The position numbers and the translations under genes are program-made. From assembly GCA_045612485.1 (NCBI GenBank), contig JAZKZE010000098.1:1-55751 (forward strand): 55,751 nucleotides of DNA, in the 5' to 3' direction. The notes beneath the pieces were generated by a model that was not told the origin of the DNA, searched no databases, and saw only the letters and a list, made by a program, of their open reading frames with translations. The stretch's first letter is position 1; every line of letters starts with the position of its first letter. The DNA comes from RGIG5327 sp045612485. GTDB taxonomy: Bacteria; Verrucomicrobiota; Lentisphaeria; Victivallales; UBA1829. Positions 36,501 to 44,645 of the stretch are shown in pieces.

Positions 36501-39013
36501 CTGTCCTCCACATGGCTCTCAAGGATATGCGCAAACTTGACCATATCATCCTTGACGGGAAACGTGCCGTACCTGAAGTGGGGATCCTCTTCTCCCAGGC
36601 AAGCCGTATCCATGATCAGGGCTGGGGCTGGGCAGGCGGAAGCACAACTTCCAATCACATGCTTGCGGTAAGCTACTACTACAAACATTTTCTTTCCTGG
36701 GGCAGATCTGCAAGAGTATTTGCGGAAGAAGCCCTTGTGGAAGGCAAAATGCCCTTTGTGAAAGTCCTTATCGTTCCCCAGGCGGAATTTCTCTCTGAGA
36801 AAGTACAGAAAGCCCTTCTGGATTATGTGAAGAAAGGCGGTCAGCTCATCATTGAAGGCAGAGGCGGCAAATTTGATGAATTCGGCAGAAAATCCGATCT
36901 CATCTTCCGTACTGCCGGAGTCATCCCCTCCTTCTCCGATGCCAAGAAAGCCACCATGGAAAAGAGTATTCTGGGTATCCAGAAAGGAGACAGCATCTAC
37001 TCTCCCGCAGGCAAAGGCAAAGTCCTTGCCTCCTATGCCAAAGAAAATCCTGCCATCCTTACCAATACTTACGGTAAAGGCTCCATCACCTTTATGGGCT
37101 TCGGACTGGGCTGCTATAAATACGGAAGTTTCGCTCCCGTACTGGAAAGGATCCTGCGTTCTCTCCATGTGGATGCCAGATTCAAAGTATCCGATCCCTC
37201 CCTTGTCCTCCGTGAATGGGAATACAGCGGAAACAATTATCTCATCCTTACCAAGATGAAAAATTCCTGGGCAATGCAGGAAGCTCAAATCGCCATCCGC
37301 GGAAAAGTTGCCGTGGAAGATTACCTTTTCGGCAAAGAAGTGAAAACTTCTTACAAAGACGGCTACACCACATTCAAAGCCCTCTTTGCCAACGGGGGAA
37401 GAATTTTCCGGATCAAAGGAAAGATTGCTCCTGCCGGACGCCTTGCCGGAAAAGCGGACTATAAACTTGTGAGCAGTTCCGGGGCAAAGGATGATGTAAA
37501 GAAATTTACTCTTCCCTACAAAGGCAATATCTACAGTGATACCCCCCTCAAAAACGGTGATTACACCTTCTCTTCCACTATTCTCGGTTCCGGCGGAAAC
37601 CACAGAGCCGGCAATGCCTTCCTCACCATCTCCGGCAACGGGGAGTCCCAGAGAAAGCGTCTGGAAGAAGGTAAAACCATCTTCTTCCGTATGCGGAAAA
37701 AGATCTTCTCTGTAAAATGCGTACAGAACTTCTTTATGTATCCCTTCTATACGGTTGTGGAAGTAAAGGAAGTAAAAAATATTCCCGCTTCTTCCGGTGC
37801 AAAAGCAGTAAAGAAAGGCAAAAACGTCACCCTTTCCAATGATCTTCTCTCCCTTACCTTCAGCAGAACCGGTGCGGAAATGATCTCTTTTCTGCCCCTT
37901 GCTGAAAAAGAAGATATTGTAAAAGTAAGAAAAGCAGGAGTCATTTCCGGAGGAGCTCCCGGACCTTTCTACAATGTGAATTTTGATGTAAAAACTGCAA
38001 AAACAAAAGACGGGGTCGTGGCGGACTTTTTCCTCAAATCCCCTGTGGCAAACAAACTCATCACCCAGAAAGTGACCCTTTCTGCGGATGCGGCTGTCTG
38101 CAAATTTGATTTTGTATGTACCAATAAAGCTGTCAATCCGGCGACTTTTGATGTGCGTTACCGTCCCGGTCTGCAAGTGGGAGGAGCCGCTGACAACGGG
38201 GATGCCTTCTTTGTCCAGCAGAAAGATGGTTCTGTACAGCATATTACTTTCCGCGGTCAGAATACCGGCAAAAAATTTCTGAACAGCGGGGACTTTGCCG
38301 CTGTAGTGGATACCCAGCAGAAAGTTGCCTGGATCAATACCATTACCAACGGAAACAAAGGGGAATATTTCTATATGTGGGAAGCCTCCGACTTCTACAA
38401 TATGGAACTTTTCAGCCCTGCAAAAACAGTGACTTCCGGCAAATCAGTGACCTTGAATATGCAGATCATGTATATGCACGGTCTTACAGGGGTGAGTGCG
38501 GTAAAAGGACTTAATGCTGCTTACCTCATCCTGCCTGACGTAGTCAATCAGAAAAAAGAGTTTGCTCCTGTACTGGAAACAGCCACGGCAAGCAATATTC
38601 CTTCCGCCGTTTCTGTTACCGGTGCCCTCTATAAAGACGGAAAAAAGGTCGCGGATTTTGTAAAAGACGGCAAAGAGATCGCTTTTGATCTTCCTGCCGC
38701 CTTTACACTGAAAACTGCAAAAAGTGTAAAAGATCTTGCCGATGGCGTCTATACGGTAAAGGTGGATGTGCATTCCAAAAACGGAAATATTTCCTATGAG
38801 AAAAGTGTAAAATTTGCCGGAAAGACCATTGAAAAACTTTCTGCAAAAAGCACTGGCCTTGCAAAAAAACTTGATGCAATGGAAAAGAAACTTTCCACCG
38901 ATGCCAGATTTGCCCTCCTTGTAAAACTGGGTGAACTGAAAAAAGCCATCAGTTCCAACCTTCTTTCCGATGCGGAAAAGATCGCGGACGAATTGGCAAA
39001 AGAAATGAAATAA
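33509..39013 (+). CDS. Giant exported LamG/GH42-like multidomain protein
   Basis: 1834 residues. The signal peptide is MKKIFSLLLLAFAVLFTVQG. Residues ~25-250 are a LamG/concanavalin-like domain (VAHYKLDEGEGNIAKDSSGN ... IIDEIKIYDRVLTPEEI). Residues ~265-560 include a Rossmann/glutaminase-like domain (DTLILPVGVIPFEGEESIFE). Residues ~690-1015 look like a GH42-type barrel, with candidate acids in IGTADETG (E797) and LTSEWGK (E944). Residues ~1019-1250 resemble the beta-galactosidase trimerisation domain (PEVGILFSQ; LLDYVKKGGQLIIEGRGG). The last ~550 residues are beta-rich and end in a Lys/Ala-rich helix. Probably a beta-galactosidase-like glycan hydrolase. It may share a transcript with the two pseudopilins. 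Confidence 0.85.
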   Translation: MKKIFSLLLLAFAVLFTVQGAEKTGPVAHYKLDEGEGNIAKDSSGNGLDATLIETTWEKFGVRGKAVRLDHTRKKAHIKLPMDEKLILEKEMTLSLYFKVEKFHKGLTLFSSGNYYLGWTSVVYRSFISFSSLDRNNRSDKRNGGVCRVSLAAGTGPLAPFHNVVFTVGPDPANKDQNVLHIYLDGKKLSHKGVSAFPMRAPIRPSKKVPLTIGNFTSAEGQWFSGIIDEIKIYDRVLTPEEIAKDYRRTTAQSTEGPGEKVTLKKIDFKPLKNKRVALYTPIKVTKEQLAGSKDEGQDSPRHVPAWAKPVRSVEWFKEQAEKLGCKVTLVDDAKLSDKKYLTKKNFDTLILPVGVIPFEGEESIFEYLVSGGNLITPTVLPSVYKRYADGSFGKFRGNILKNHTRGWYSPFLLRVTPGSTGLRWWVAPLGLNPDVVNITGDLMAASVSNPNPRRRVAYRPLDRWGKIPGLDGAYGDGNNYAQGADVQVELYQERTGIGSGFAVYRYYNNLIFDATLAQFGSIGNSLIKGKDGDKYFKAVMYLLESKLPGEQDKAYYKNAVAVHREYSELGITYTSAVAALRDAAFYSYLANKDWKSFTEKLNAIEKEFTELTAERKTQKQLLFSGKYAESAKSTSALLAKVRAAAKKYASYIAESNNAVADAKAPAKVPVKHKYGTIPSIASTVIPTNLSMFRGRLFDTIRRIGSNVYSGMMDTWYVEDPRVQENLKGLLRDHKFVYAAGPRVLVRGGHFNPANGTVKDAKAIPYPEEALSRQVGGILKSWAWKGKEQFRIGTADETGIGLNFWGTQAKEALQKHLKEYYKNDIAAMNAHCGTSYKSFEEVAVPVRKPETPAQHAIWEHFNRCREAYLEMIYKNFYRIVKKHNPALDVFALPSTGGSQLPLYGLNYYNATKYQDVSGIDGTCCAIDKEWLFLDLATKRYLTSEWGKLYQETTIQDVNGQMWQELAGGALGVEQHVWCFGDDSVNFVDPVNCPTIYGAVLHMALKDMRKLDHIILDGKRAVPEVGILFSQASRIHDQGWGWAGGSTTSNHMLAVSYYYKHFLSWGRSARVFAEEALVEGKMPFVKVLIVPQAEFLSEKVQKALLDYVKKGGQLIIEGRGGKFDEFGRKSDLIFRTAGVIPSFSDAKKATMEKSILGIQKGDSIYSPAGKGKVLASYAKENPAILTNTYGKGSITFMGFGLGCYKYGSFAPVLERILRSLHVDARFKVSDPSLVLREWEYSGNNYLILTKMKNSWAMQEAQIAIRGKVAVEDYLFGKEVKTSYKDGYTTFKALFANGGRIFRIKGKIAPAGRLAGKADYKLVSSSGAKDDVKKFTLPYKGNIYSDTPLKNGDYTFSSTILGSGGNHRAGNAFLTISGNGESQRKRLEEGKTIFFRMRKKIFSVKCVQNFFMYPFYTVVEVKEVKNIPASSGAKAVKKGKNVTLSNDLLSLTFSRTGAEMISFLPLAEKEDIVKVRKAGVISGGAPGPFYNVNFDVKTAKTKDGVVADFFLKSPVANKLITQKVTLSADAAVCKFDFVCTNKAVNPATFDVRYRPGLQVGGAADNGDAFFVQQKDGSVQHITFRGQNTGKKFLNSGDFAAVVDTQQKVAWINTITNGNKGEYFYMWEASDFYNMELFSPAKTVTSGKSVTLNMQIMYMHGLTGVSAVKGLNAAYLILPDVVNQKKEFAPVLETATASNIPSAVSVTGALYKDGKKVADFVKDGKEIAFDLPAAFTLKTAKSVKDLADGVYTVKVDVHSKNGNISYEKSVKFAGKTIEKLSAKSTGLAKKLDAMEKKLSTDARFALLVKLGELKKAISSNLLSDAEKIADELAKEMK

Positions 39014-39035
39014 TTTTTCATTTCGAGGATACAGC

Positions 39036-39077
39036 AAGGCTGCTGCAAGTCCCTCTCCGGGGAGATGCGGCAGCCTT
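39036..39077 (+). terminator. Terminator after the giant LamG/GH42-like gene
   Basis: AAGGCTGCTGC pairs with GCGGCAGCCTT (one G-U) around a 20-base loop, followed by ATTATTT. The T-tract is imperfect. Confidence 0.65.
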
Positions 39078-39159
39078 ATTATTTGCGGGGGGAGGAAGTA
39101 TGGATGAGTATGGTGTCAACCTTCGGACCGTTCATCCGGTCAGTATGGAAAATTTGTAT

Positions 39160-39187
39160 TTGCAATCCCCGGAAAAAAAGGTATATT
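39160..39187 (+). promoter_or_regulatory. Promoter of the polysaccharide deacetylase gene
   Basis: TTGCAA at 39160-39165, 16-base spacer, TATATT at 39182-39187. Transcription would begin near 39194, about 20 bases before the chosen start codon at 39215. Same architecture as the lysR, AraC-type and FtsB-type promoters in this window. Confidence 0.55.
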
Positions 39188-39214
39188 AAAAGAAAAAGAA
39201 ACATGGAGAAAAAA

Positions 39215-39937
39215 ATGAGCGGAAAAAAGAAAATCAAAGTTGTCCAGTGCTGGGACGACGGTGTGATAAATGATATACGCCTTACAGAACTGTGCCGTAA
39301 ATACGGAGCAAAAGCAACCTTCAATCTCAATCCGGGTCTGATGGGGGAGGAACGGAGAAAGAGTTGCTGGATCAATGAGGAAAAAGGTATTTGGTCTTAT
39401 AACGGCTTTGCCTGCGGGAAACTGGCAAAAAAGGATATTAAAGAAATTTATGAGGGATTTGAAGTAGCCTCCCATTGCTGGAAACATGAAAATGCAGATA
39501 CGCATCCTGTAGACGAATGGATCAAAGCTGCGGTGGATGCAAGAAAATTTCTTGAGGATATCGTACAGAAACCCTGTACAGGTTTTGCATGGCCCTGCGG
39601 CAGAACCACACCGGAAACGATTCAGGCATTGCGTGAGGCGGGTTTTGCTTACGGCAGAACAGTTGCCAATATGGAGGATATCACCAAATGTGAAGATGTA
39701 ATGGCACTTCCCGCCAACTGTCACTTCTCCAATAACAGTTTCTTTGATCTTTATGAAAAAGCCAAAGCTGATAATGTGGAAGTATTTTATTTCTGGGGTC
39801 ACTCTTACGAGATGTACGAATACGATAAACTCTGGGAAAGATATGAATATAAATTGAAATATATCAGCAATGACCCGGATGCCCAATGGGCAGATGTGGT
39901 GGATATTGTTCCGTTGTGCGGAAAAAAGAGTGTCTGA
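39215..39937 (+). CDS. Polysaccharide deacetylase (NodB-fold) family protein, cytoplasmic
   Basis: A 240-residue carbohydrate esterase family 4-like protein. Motif 1 is VVQCWDDG, with Asp14-Asp15 in the place of TFDDG. Motif 2 is SHCWKHENADTH, giving the metal histidines of SxxxxH. Motif 3 is FAWPCGRTT in the place of RxPxG, and a late motif is FWGHSYEM. ATG 39215 has GGAG 6 bases upstream and sits just after the predicted promoter; longer frames would begin before the transcription start. No signal peptide, so the substrate should be cytoplasmic, such as an imported or biosynthetic amino-sugar. Many such short proteins have no tested function. Confidence 0.85.
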   Translation: MSGKKKIKVVQCWDDGVINDIRLTELCRKYGAKATFNLNPGLMGEERRKSCWINEEKGIWSYNGFACGKLAKKDIKEIYEGFEVASHCWKHENADTHPVDEWIKAAVDARKFLEDIVQKPCTGFAWPCGRTTPETIQALREAGFAYGRTVANMEDITKCEDVMALPANCHFSNNSFFDLYEKAKADNVEVFYFWGHSYEMYEYDKLWERYEYKLKYISNDPDAQWADVVDIVPLCGKKSV

Positions 39938-39971
39938 TAAGGAAAAAATGTTTCTTTTTCAGATTTTCATC

Positions 39972-39999
39972 TTGTTTTTTTCTCTTTTCCGGATAAAAT
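39972..39999 (+). promoter_or_regulatory. Candidate promoter of the Ser/Thr kinase gene
   Basis: TTGTTT at 39972-39977, 16-base spacer, TAAAAT at 39994-39999, about 50 bases before the start codon. Confidence 0.45.
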
Positions 40000-40051
40000 A
40001 TTGCCTGTAATTGAGAAAAAAGATTTCTTACTTATGGAGATATGACCTTTT

Positions 40052-41920
40052 ATGCGTTTCCGCTGTCCATTCTGCTTTCTTGCAGTAAATACACCCGCAG
40101 AGTCCTGCGGTTACCCGATCCAGTGTCCCAACTGTCATCATCAGGTGACGGTTCCGCCGGGGAGATTCCAGCCGGGATGTGTTATCGGGGATTTTCTCAT
40201 AAAGGAGAAGATCGGGGAAGGTTCCAATGCAGCGGTTTATCTTGCCACCCAGTTATCCCTGGAGCGTCAGGTTGCATTGAAGGTACTTTCGCCTGAATTT
40301 TCCACATACGCCGGTATAGATCAGTTTCTCCGGGAGGCAAGGGCGGCGGCAAAGTTGAACCATATCAATCTGGTACAGACTTATGCAGTAGGCAAAGAGG
40401 ATGAATTTTACTATTTTGCCATGACCCATATTTTTGGAGAAACGATTTCTGCCAGACTGAAACGCAAAGGAAAGTTTCCCGTGGATGAGGCTCTGCATAT
40501 CATCCAGCAGGCGGCGGAAGCCCTCTGTTACGCATGGGAGGAAAGTCATCTAATCCATAAGGACATCAAGCCGGATAATATAATGATAGCCCGGGACGGT
40601 ATCGTAAAGGTCACCGATCTGGGATTATCCATTTATGCCGGGGAATGGGATGACAGTAATGAAGTGGCGGGAAGTCCGGCATATATGAGTCCGGAACAGC
40701 TGACAGGAAAAGTTCTGGATTCCCGTAGTGATATTTATTCCCTGGGCGTGACCCTTTACCAGATGCTCTGCAATGAACAGCCTTTTGACGGCAGAGATTT
40801 TAAGACTCTTGCGGAACAGCATTTGCACTCCTCTGCTGTAAGACTGGATAAAAAAGATCCTTCCATACCGAAAAACGTGGCATTGTTTGTGGATAAGATG
40901 CTTGCAAAAAGTCCTTCCGGCAGATTCAGGAATATGGAAGAATTTCTGAAAGCACTCTGGACGCTGCGGCAGAGTACAGCCCCGGATAAAAATATTATTC
41001 CTGCTGTACATACCCTCACAACCGCAAGACTGGATTATGAAAGTATTCTGGAAAGTGCTGAAGCAAAGAAAAATGTACAGAAACTGGAAAATGAGGTAAG
41101 TATCCACAGAAGATACCTCAAGATCCTTCTGCCCCTTCTTCCCATCCTTATAGGGGCAGCCATCTCCTTTACGATCTACCGTTATGAATCAGCACCTCCT
41201 GCGGAAAAATCCATGGAAAGGATCGCGCTGGAAAGGATCACCTCCTTTGAAAGATTCACCAAAGATCCCACCATCCCCCTGGAAACGATCCAGTCGGAAG
41301 GAAGAAAAACCATTGCCGAATTTCAGAAAAGCGATATGCGTTTACGCCGTGCGGTCATGTACCGTGTCCGCTATCTTATCTCCAATGCACGAGTGGCAAA
41401 ACTCAATACGGAAAAGAAAAAACTGGAAAGACAAACTCATTATTTGCGGACGACGTCCTGGCAATATGATGCCTTCCTGACTCTCTTCTCGCATTTTGCG
41501 CCGTCCACTCCGTTGGAAACAGTTCAGAAGTATATAGAGGAACAGAAAAAACTCAATCCCTCTCCTGTTTATGCCGCCTTTCTGAAAAGACAATATGTTC
41601 TCTACCGTAATCTGTACCGTTTTCATAAAAGAGTACAGGATGAAGGAAAAGTTCCAGCCTTTCTCCGCAGTGAAGCCAAATTCTTTCAGGCTCTTCTGGC
41701 AAAAAAATTTGCTCTTGCAGCCTCCCTCAAACCGGATGATCCCGATTTGAATAACATCATTCTTATTATGTTGGACAGCAGGAAACGGGAACTCAATAAC
41801 ATCCGTATCCGTAAAGGAAAAGCAGAAGCGGAAAAACTTCTTAAAGAGATCCTGCCCCAGTTTGAGGGCGATGATGAATTTACCCGGATAAAAGAGACTC
41901 TTGAAGAGGCTGTAAAATAA
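40052..41920 (+). CDS. Membrane Ser/Thr protein kinase with N-terminal zinc ribbon
   Basis: A Hanks-type kinase of 622 residues. Residues 1-30 have CPFC (C5, C8) and CPNC (C25, C28), a zinc ribbon. Residues ~46-310 are the kinase domain: glycine loop GEGSNAAVY, ATP lysine in VALKVL, helix-C Glu in FLREARAAAK, catalytic HKDIKPDN (HRD with Lys), DLG in place of DFG, and SPAYMSPEQL. All essential residues are present, so it should be active. A hydrophobic segment at ~356-374 (ILLPLLPILIGAAISFTIY) crosses the membrane, putting ~250 helical residues outside. GGAG lies 12 bases before the ATG. It converges with the FtsB-like gene. Confidence 0.93.
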   Translation: MRFRCPFCFLAVNTPAESCGYPIQCPNCHHQVTVPPGRFQPGCVIGDFLIKEKIGEGSNAAVYLATQLSLERQVALKVLSPEFSTYAGIDQFLREARAAAKLNHINLVQTYAVGKEDEFYYFAMTHIFGETISARLKRKGKFPVDEALHIIQQAAEALCYAWEESHLIHKDIKPDNIMIARDGIVKVTDLGLSIYAGEWDDSNEVAGSPAYMSPEQLTGKVLDSRSDIYSLGVTLYQMLCNEQPFDGRDFKTLAEQHLHSSAVRLDKKDPSIPKNVALFVDKMLAKSPSGRFRNMEEFLKALWTLRQSTAPDKNIIPAVHTLTTARLDYESILESAEAKKNVQKLENEVSIHRRYLKILLPLLPILIGAAISFTIYRYESAPPAEKSMERIALERITSFERFTKDPTIPLETIQSEGRKTIAEFQKSDMRLRRAVMYRVRYLISNARVAKLNTEKKKLERQTHYLRTTSWQYDAFLTLFSHFAPSTPLETVQKYIEEQKKLNPSPVYAAFLKRQYVLYRNLYRFHKRVQDEGKVPAFLRSEAKFFQALLAKKFALAASLKPDDPDLNNIILIMLDSRKRELNNIRIRKGKAEAEKLLKEILPQFEGDDEFTRIKETLEEAVK

Positions 41921-41931
41921 GAGAAAAAAGG

Positions 41932-42216
41932 TCAGCGGTAGATCAAAATCTGTTCGCCTTCCCGGCAGAGATTGAATTTTTCCCGGGCAACTTTTTCTGC
42001 GGCGGCAGTATTGTGTTCCAGATCATGCACTTCACTTAAAAGAGTGAGTTTTTCTTCCCGCAGTTCATTATACTCTCTCTTTTTTGCTTCAACATATTTT
42101 TCCATTTTTCTGTAATTGGAATACACAGGATGCACCATGGCAACGGAAAAACCGAAGATCACAATAAGAAGAAAGATCAGCAGATAAGAAAGTGCTTTTT
42201 GTATCGGGTGTTCCAT
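41932..42216 (-). CDS. FtsB/DivIC-like septum formation initiator protein
   Basis: A 94-residue bitopic membrane protein. One transmembrane helix (YLLIFLLIVIFGFSVAMVH, ~11-29) is followed by a coiled coil (~36-70, YRKMEKYVEAKKREYNELRE) and a short tail with EKVAREKFNLCREGE, the conserved FtsB/DivIC ending (AREKxxLxxxGE). It would act with FtsL and FtsQ to activate septal wall synthesis. ATG 42216 is chosen over 42225 because AGGA abuts the latter but is 9 bases from the former. It stands alone behind its own promoter. Confidence 0.87.
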   Translation of the reverse strand: MEHPIQKALSYLLIFLLIVIFGFSVAMVHPVYSNYRKMEKYVEAKKREYNELREEKLTLLSEVHDLEHNTAAAEKVAREKFNLCREGEQILIYR

Positions 42217-42258
42217 TTTATCCATTCCTGTTGTTTCTGCAAAAAATGCCTTACTTCT

Positions 42259-42286
42259 AATATAGCACAGGAAAAAATTATTGCAA
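42259..42286 (-). promoter_or_regulatory. Promoter of the FtsB/DivIC-like gene
   Basis: Minus strand TTGCAA (42286-42281), 16-base spacer, TATATT (42264-42259), about 40 bases before the start codon. Confidence 0.55.
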
Positions 42287-42311
42287 ACAGAAATACTGCA
42301 TACATAAGGAA

Positions 42312-42342
42312 ATACGGGGCTTTTGCAGAAATAGCCCCGTAT
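42312..42342 (-). terminator. Terminator after the ceramidase-like cluster
   Basis: ATACGGGGCT and AGCCCCGTAT form a perfect 10-bp stem around an 11-base loop. The following tract on the minus strand is TTTCCTTA, so the U-run is weak. It lies ~20 bases past the last stop of the cluster. Confidence 0.65.
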
Positions 42343-42359
42343 CAGATGAATTCAGCAAA

Positions 42360-44612
42360 TCACTTCGTTTTGCCGTTCAAAGGAAGAATACGGAAATTTT
42401 TATAATCATGATTCCGTATTCCGTCAATGGAAATGATCTCCTTCTGAATATAGTGACAGGAACGTACAAGGTTCAGTTTGAAAACATCCTTCTCTGTAAA
42501 ATTCTTTTTATTGAAATCCGATGCAGGGATCTTCATTTCCATAACATAGAAAGAGGGATATTTCTTTACTTTATACTGTATTTTTGATGTGAACTTTCTG
42601 TCAAACTTTGTTCCAGCTTTCCCGTCATACAGAACACCCGCTGTATTGAGGACATAATGATTATGGGACATTGCTTTTACTTTCCGGGAATATTCCCCAA
42701 GCATGATCTCAAAACCGTCATCCTCCCAGACTGCCCCGTCATGTTTCACAGCTTTTTCTTTAAAGACATACCCTTTTTTAATGTAGTCTGTCCCTGCCTT
42801 GATCCCGATATAGATAAAATCAGAATCATACATCACCTTTACAGAAGTTTTTCCGGAGGGGGCATTTCCGGCAAAAGTCATAAAAGAATCCACCTCTTCT
42901 GCATTATTCCAATCTTCCTCCTCCAAACTGCCGTCAATTACAATTTTACCCGTTTTTTTCCGTGCGGGGAATGTTGCGGGAAACCTTTTTTTCCAGAGTT
43001 CTTCCAGAGTTTTTACCGTTTCTTCCACAAGTTTATCCCCGCCCTTCCAGGAAACATAATTACTGAAACGGTCGGAACCGTAGCCTTTATTTTCCACAGA
43101 ACGTTTTGTAGCAAGATAGCCGCACAGTTCATTTCCTTCCGTTCCGGCAAGTTCCACAACAAAAGTCTGGATAAAGGGGCTTCTTCCCTGAATACGGTGC
43201 ATATAATCCTGATAGAGTTCAAAGGGATTGCCTGCAAAGGCGATATTGCCGATACTTATTACATCAATGCTTGCTTTGAAAGGGATCTTTTTCTGCAATG
43301 TATTGTATCTTTCAATGATTCTTTTATAACGGCTTCTTGTGGAAACAAGCCGGGAATTTGTCCACAATGCTTTTGCCGGCTCCCTGTCGTCTTTCATAAA
43401 AGGAACTTTTTTCAATGCTTCCAGTTCCTTTACAGCACTTTCATAATCTTTTTTGCTTACCTCCCTGCGGGGAAGTTCCACAGTCTTTCTTTCGTGCTGT
43501 ACATCCGCCTGGAAAAAGATCTCATTTTTTGCCCAGGCATAAACTTCATCAAAGGCGGAAAAGATCTTTTCCGCCGCCTGGATACGGGCAAGTTCATCCT
43601 GGATATATTCTCTGTTTCTCCCGTATTTCAGAAGGTAACGGCGCTGTCTTGCCCCGTTGCCCAGAAGAAGCACGGGAGCAGTATCGCCTGCGGCACTGCA
43701 CTGGGGAAGGATAAAGATATTGCCGTATTTTTTGCGGATCATCTCTCTTGTTTCGTGCCAGTAGTCCGCAGAAAGTTTTTCCAGACGGGAGGAGTTCTGG
43801 GAAGGACATCCGATATTGATGATGGAGCCGGTAAGATTTTTATCCTTATCAAAGGTGAAAAGGAAATTTACTTTGGGATCCGCCCCCCCTTCAAACCCGT
43901 AGAACATTTTATCCCTCGTACTTCCATACAGTTTGGCATGTCCGTGGACTCCGTGCAGAGAATCCTGCTTCACCCCTTTTCTTTTGGAAACATCATCTTT
44001 ATAAACAGATCTTCTGTTATAACCCACAGGAGCATAGCCGTATCCGTAAGCAAAACCGCCCTCTTTACGGTTTTCCCAGGCTTTACAGATCATTCCGGCA
44101 ATTTTTTCTGTAAGAAACGCTCTGTAAATAGCAGTCTTTGTTACTTTCAGACTGGAAGGAGTCCGGAAAAGATTCCCCTTATGTTCAGAAAGAGGCACAA
44201 CAGAAGTGACTTTTGATATAACAGGAGCAGCATGGGTATGGGTGACATTGAAAAGGAGAGATCCAGCCGGAATGGCGGCATTGCGTTTTTTGACAGCAGA
44301 AGTGATCTCTTCCAGAAGACCGCCGCCTGCTCCGGTAAGATCGGCAGACACAAAACAGACACTTTCTTTCCCATTGTCGATCCATAAGGCTGTTGCTGTA
44401 ATGGGATCATGGATCCCTTTGGAGATCCTTGCATGGAACTGTCCCTGTAAAAGAACAGGTTCTTTTGTGGAAATATCAGTGGATGCCCAGCCGATTTTAA
44501 GAGCATTTTCCTTTTTTGTTGTCCCGCATACACTTTTTTCTTTACAGAGAGTGGAACACCCTGTAATGGCAAAAAGCATTACCGGCATCAAAAACAGAAT
44601 TGTTTTATACAT
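42360..44612 (-). CDS. Ceramidase-like lipoprotein with C-terminal CBM9-like domain
   Basis: A 750-residue lipoprotein: signal ending FAITGC with Cys19. Residues ~38-480 match the neutral/alkaline ceramidase N-terminal-type domain (KIGWASTDISTKEPVLLQGQ; TATALWIDNGKESVCFVSAD; FNVTHTHAAPVIS; INIGCPSQNSSRLEKLSA). The THTH zinc-site start is kept, but the usual SGPG after it is AAPV. Residues ~555-750 resemble a CBM9-type domain (GKIVIDGSLEEEDWNNAEEV; WEDDGFEIMLGEY), known to bind sugars. The real substrate in this subfamily is unknown; a lipid amidase or a glycan esterase is possible. Last of three tandem paralogues, 33 bases after the next gene upstream. AAGGAG lies 8 bases before the ATG. Confidence 0.82.
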   Translation of the reverse strand: MYKTILFLMPVMLFAITGCSTLCKEKSVCGTTKKENALKIGWASTDISTKEPVLLQGQFHARISKGIHDPITATALWIDNGKESVCFVSADLTGAGGGLLEEITSAVKKRNAAIPAGSLLFNVTHTHAAPVISKVTSVVPLSEHKGNLFRTPSSLKVTKTAIYRAFLTEKIAGMICKAWENRKEGGFAYGYGYAPVGYNRRSVYKDDVSKRKGVKQDSLHGVHGHAKLYGSTRDKMFYGFEGGADPKVNFLFTFDKDKNLTGSIINIGCPSQNSSRLEKLSADYWHETREMIRKKYGNIFILPQCSAAGDTAPVLLLGNGARQRRYLLKYGRNREYIQDELARIQAAEKIFSAFDEVYAWAKNEIFFQADVQHERKTVELPRREVSKKDYESAVKELEALKKVPFMKDDREPAKALWTNSRLVSTRSRYKRIIERYNTLQKKIPFKASIDVISIGNIAFAGNPFELYQDYMHRIQGRSPFIQTFVVELAGTEGNELCGYLATKRSVENKGYGSDRFSNYVSWKGGDKLVEETVKTLEELWKKRFPATFPARKKTGKIVIDGSLEEEDWNNAEEVDSFMTFAGNAPSGKTSVKVMYDSDFIYIGIKAGTDYIKKGYVFKEKAVKHDGAVWEDDGFEIMLGEYSRKVKAMSHNHYVLNTAGVLYDGKAGTKFDRKFTSKIQYKVKKYPSFYVMEMKIPASDFNKKNFTEKDVFKLNLVRSCHYIQKEIISIDGIRNHDYKNFRILPLNGKTK

Positions 44613-44645
44613 ATTCTATCTCCTTTTTCTGTTCGTTGTGAACTG

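Noticed and set aside
33524..38242. 1572-codon open frame on the minus strand opposite the giant LamG/GH42-like gene
   Set aside because: It has no ribosome site, low-complexity Phe/His/Gly composition and no recognisable domain, while the plus-strand frame has a signal peptide, domains and a Shine-Dalgarno site. Codon bias (few TTA/CTA/TCA codons) keeps the antisense frame open.
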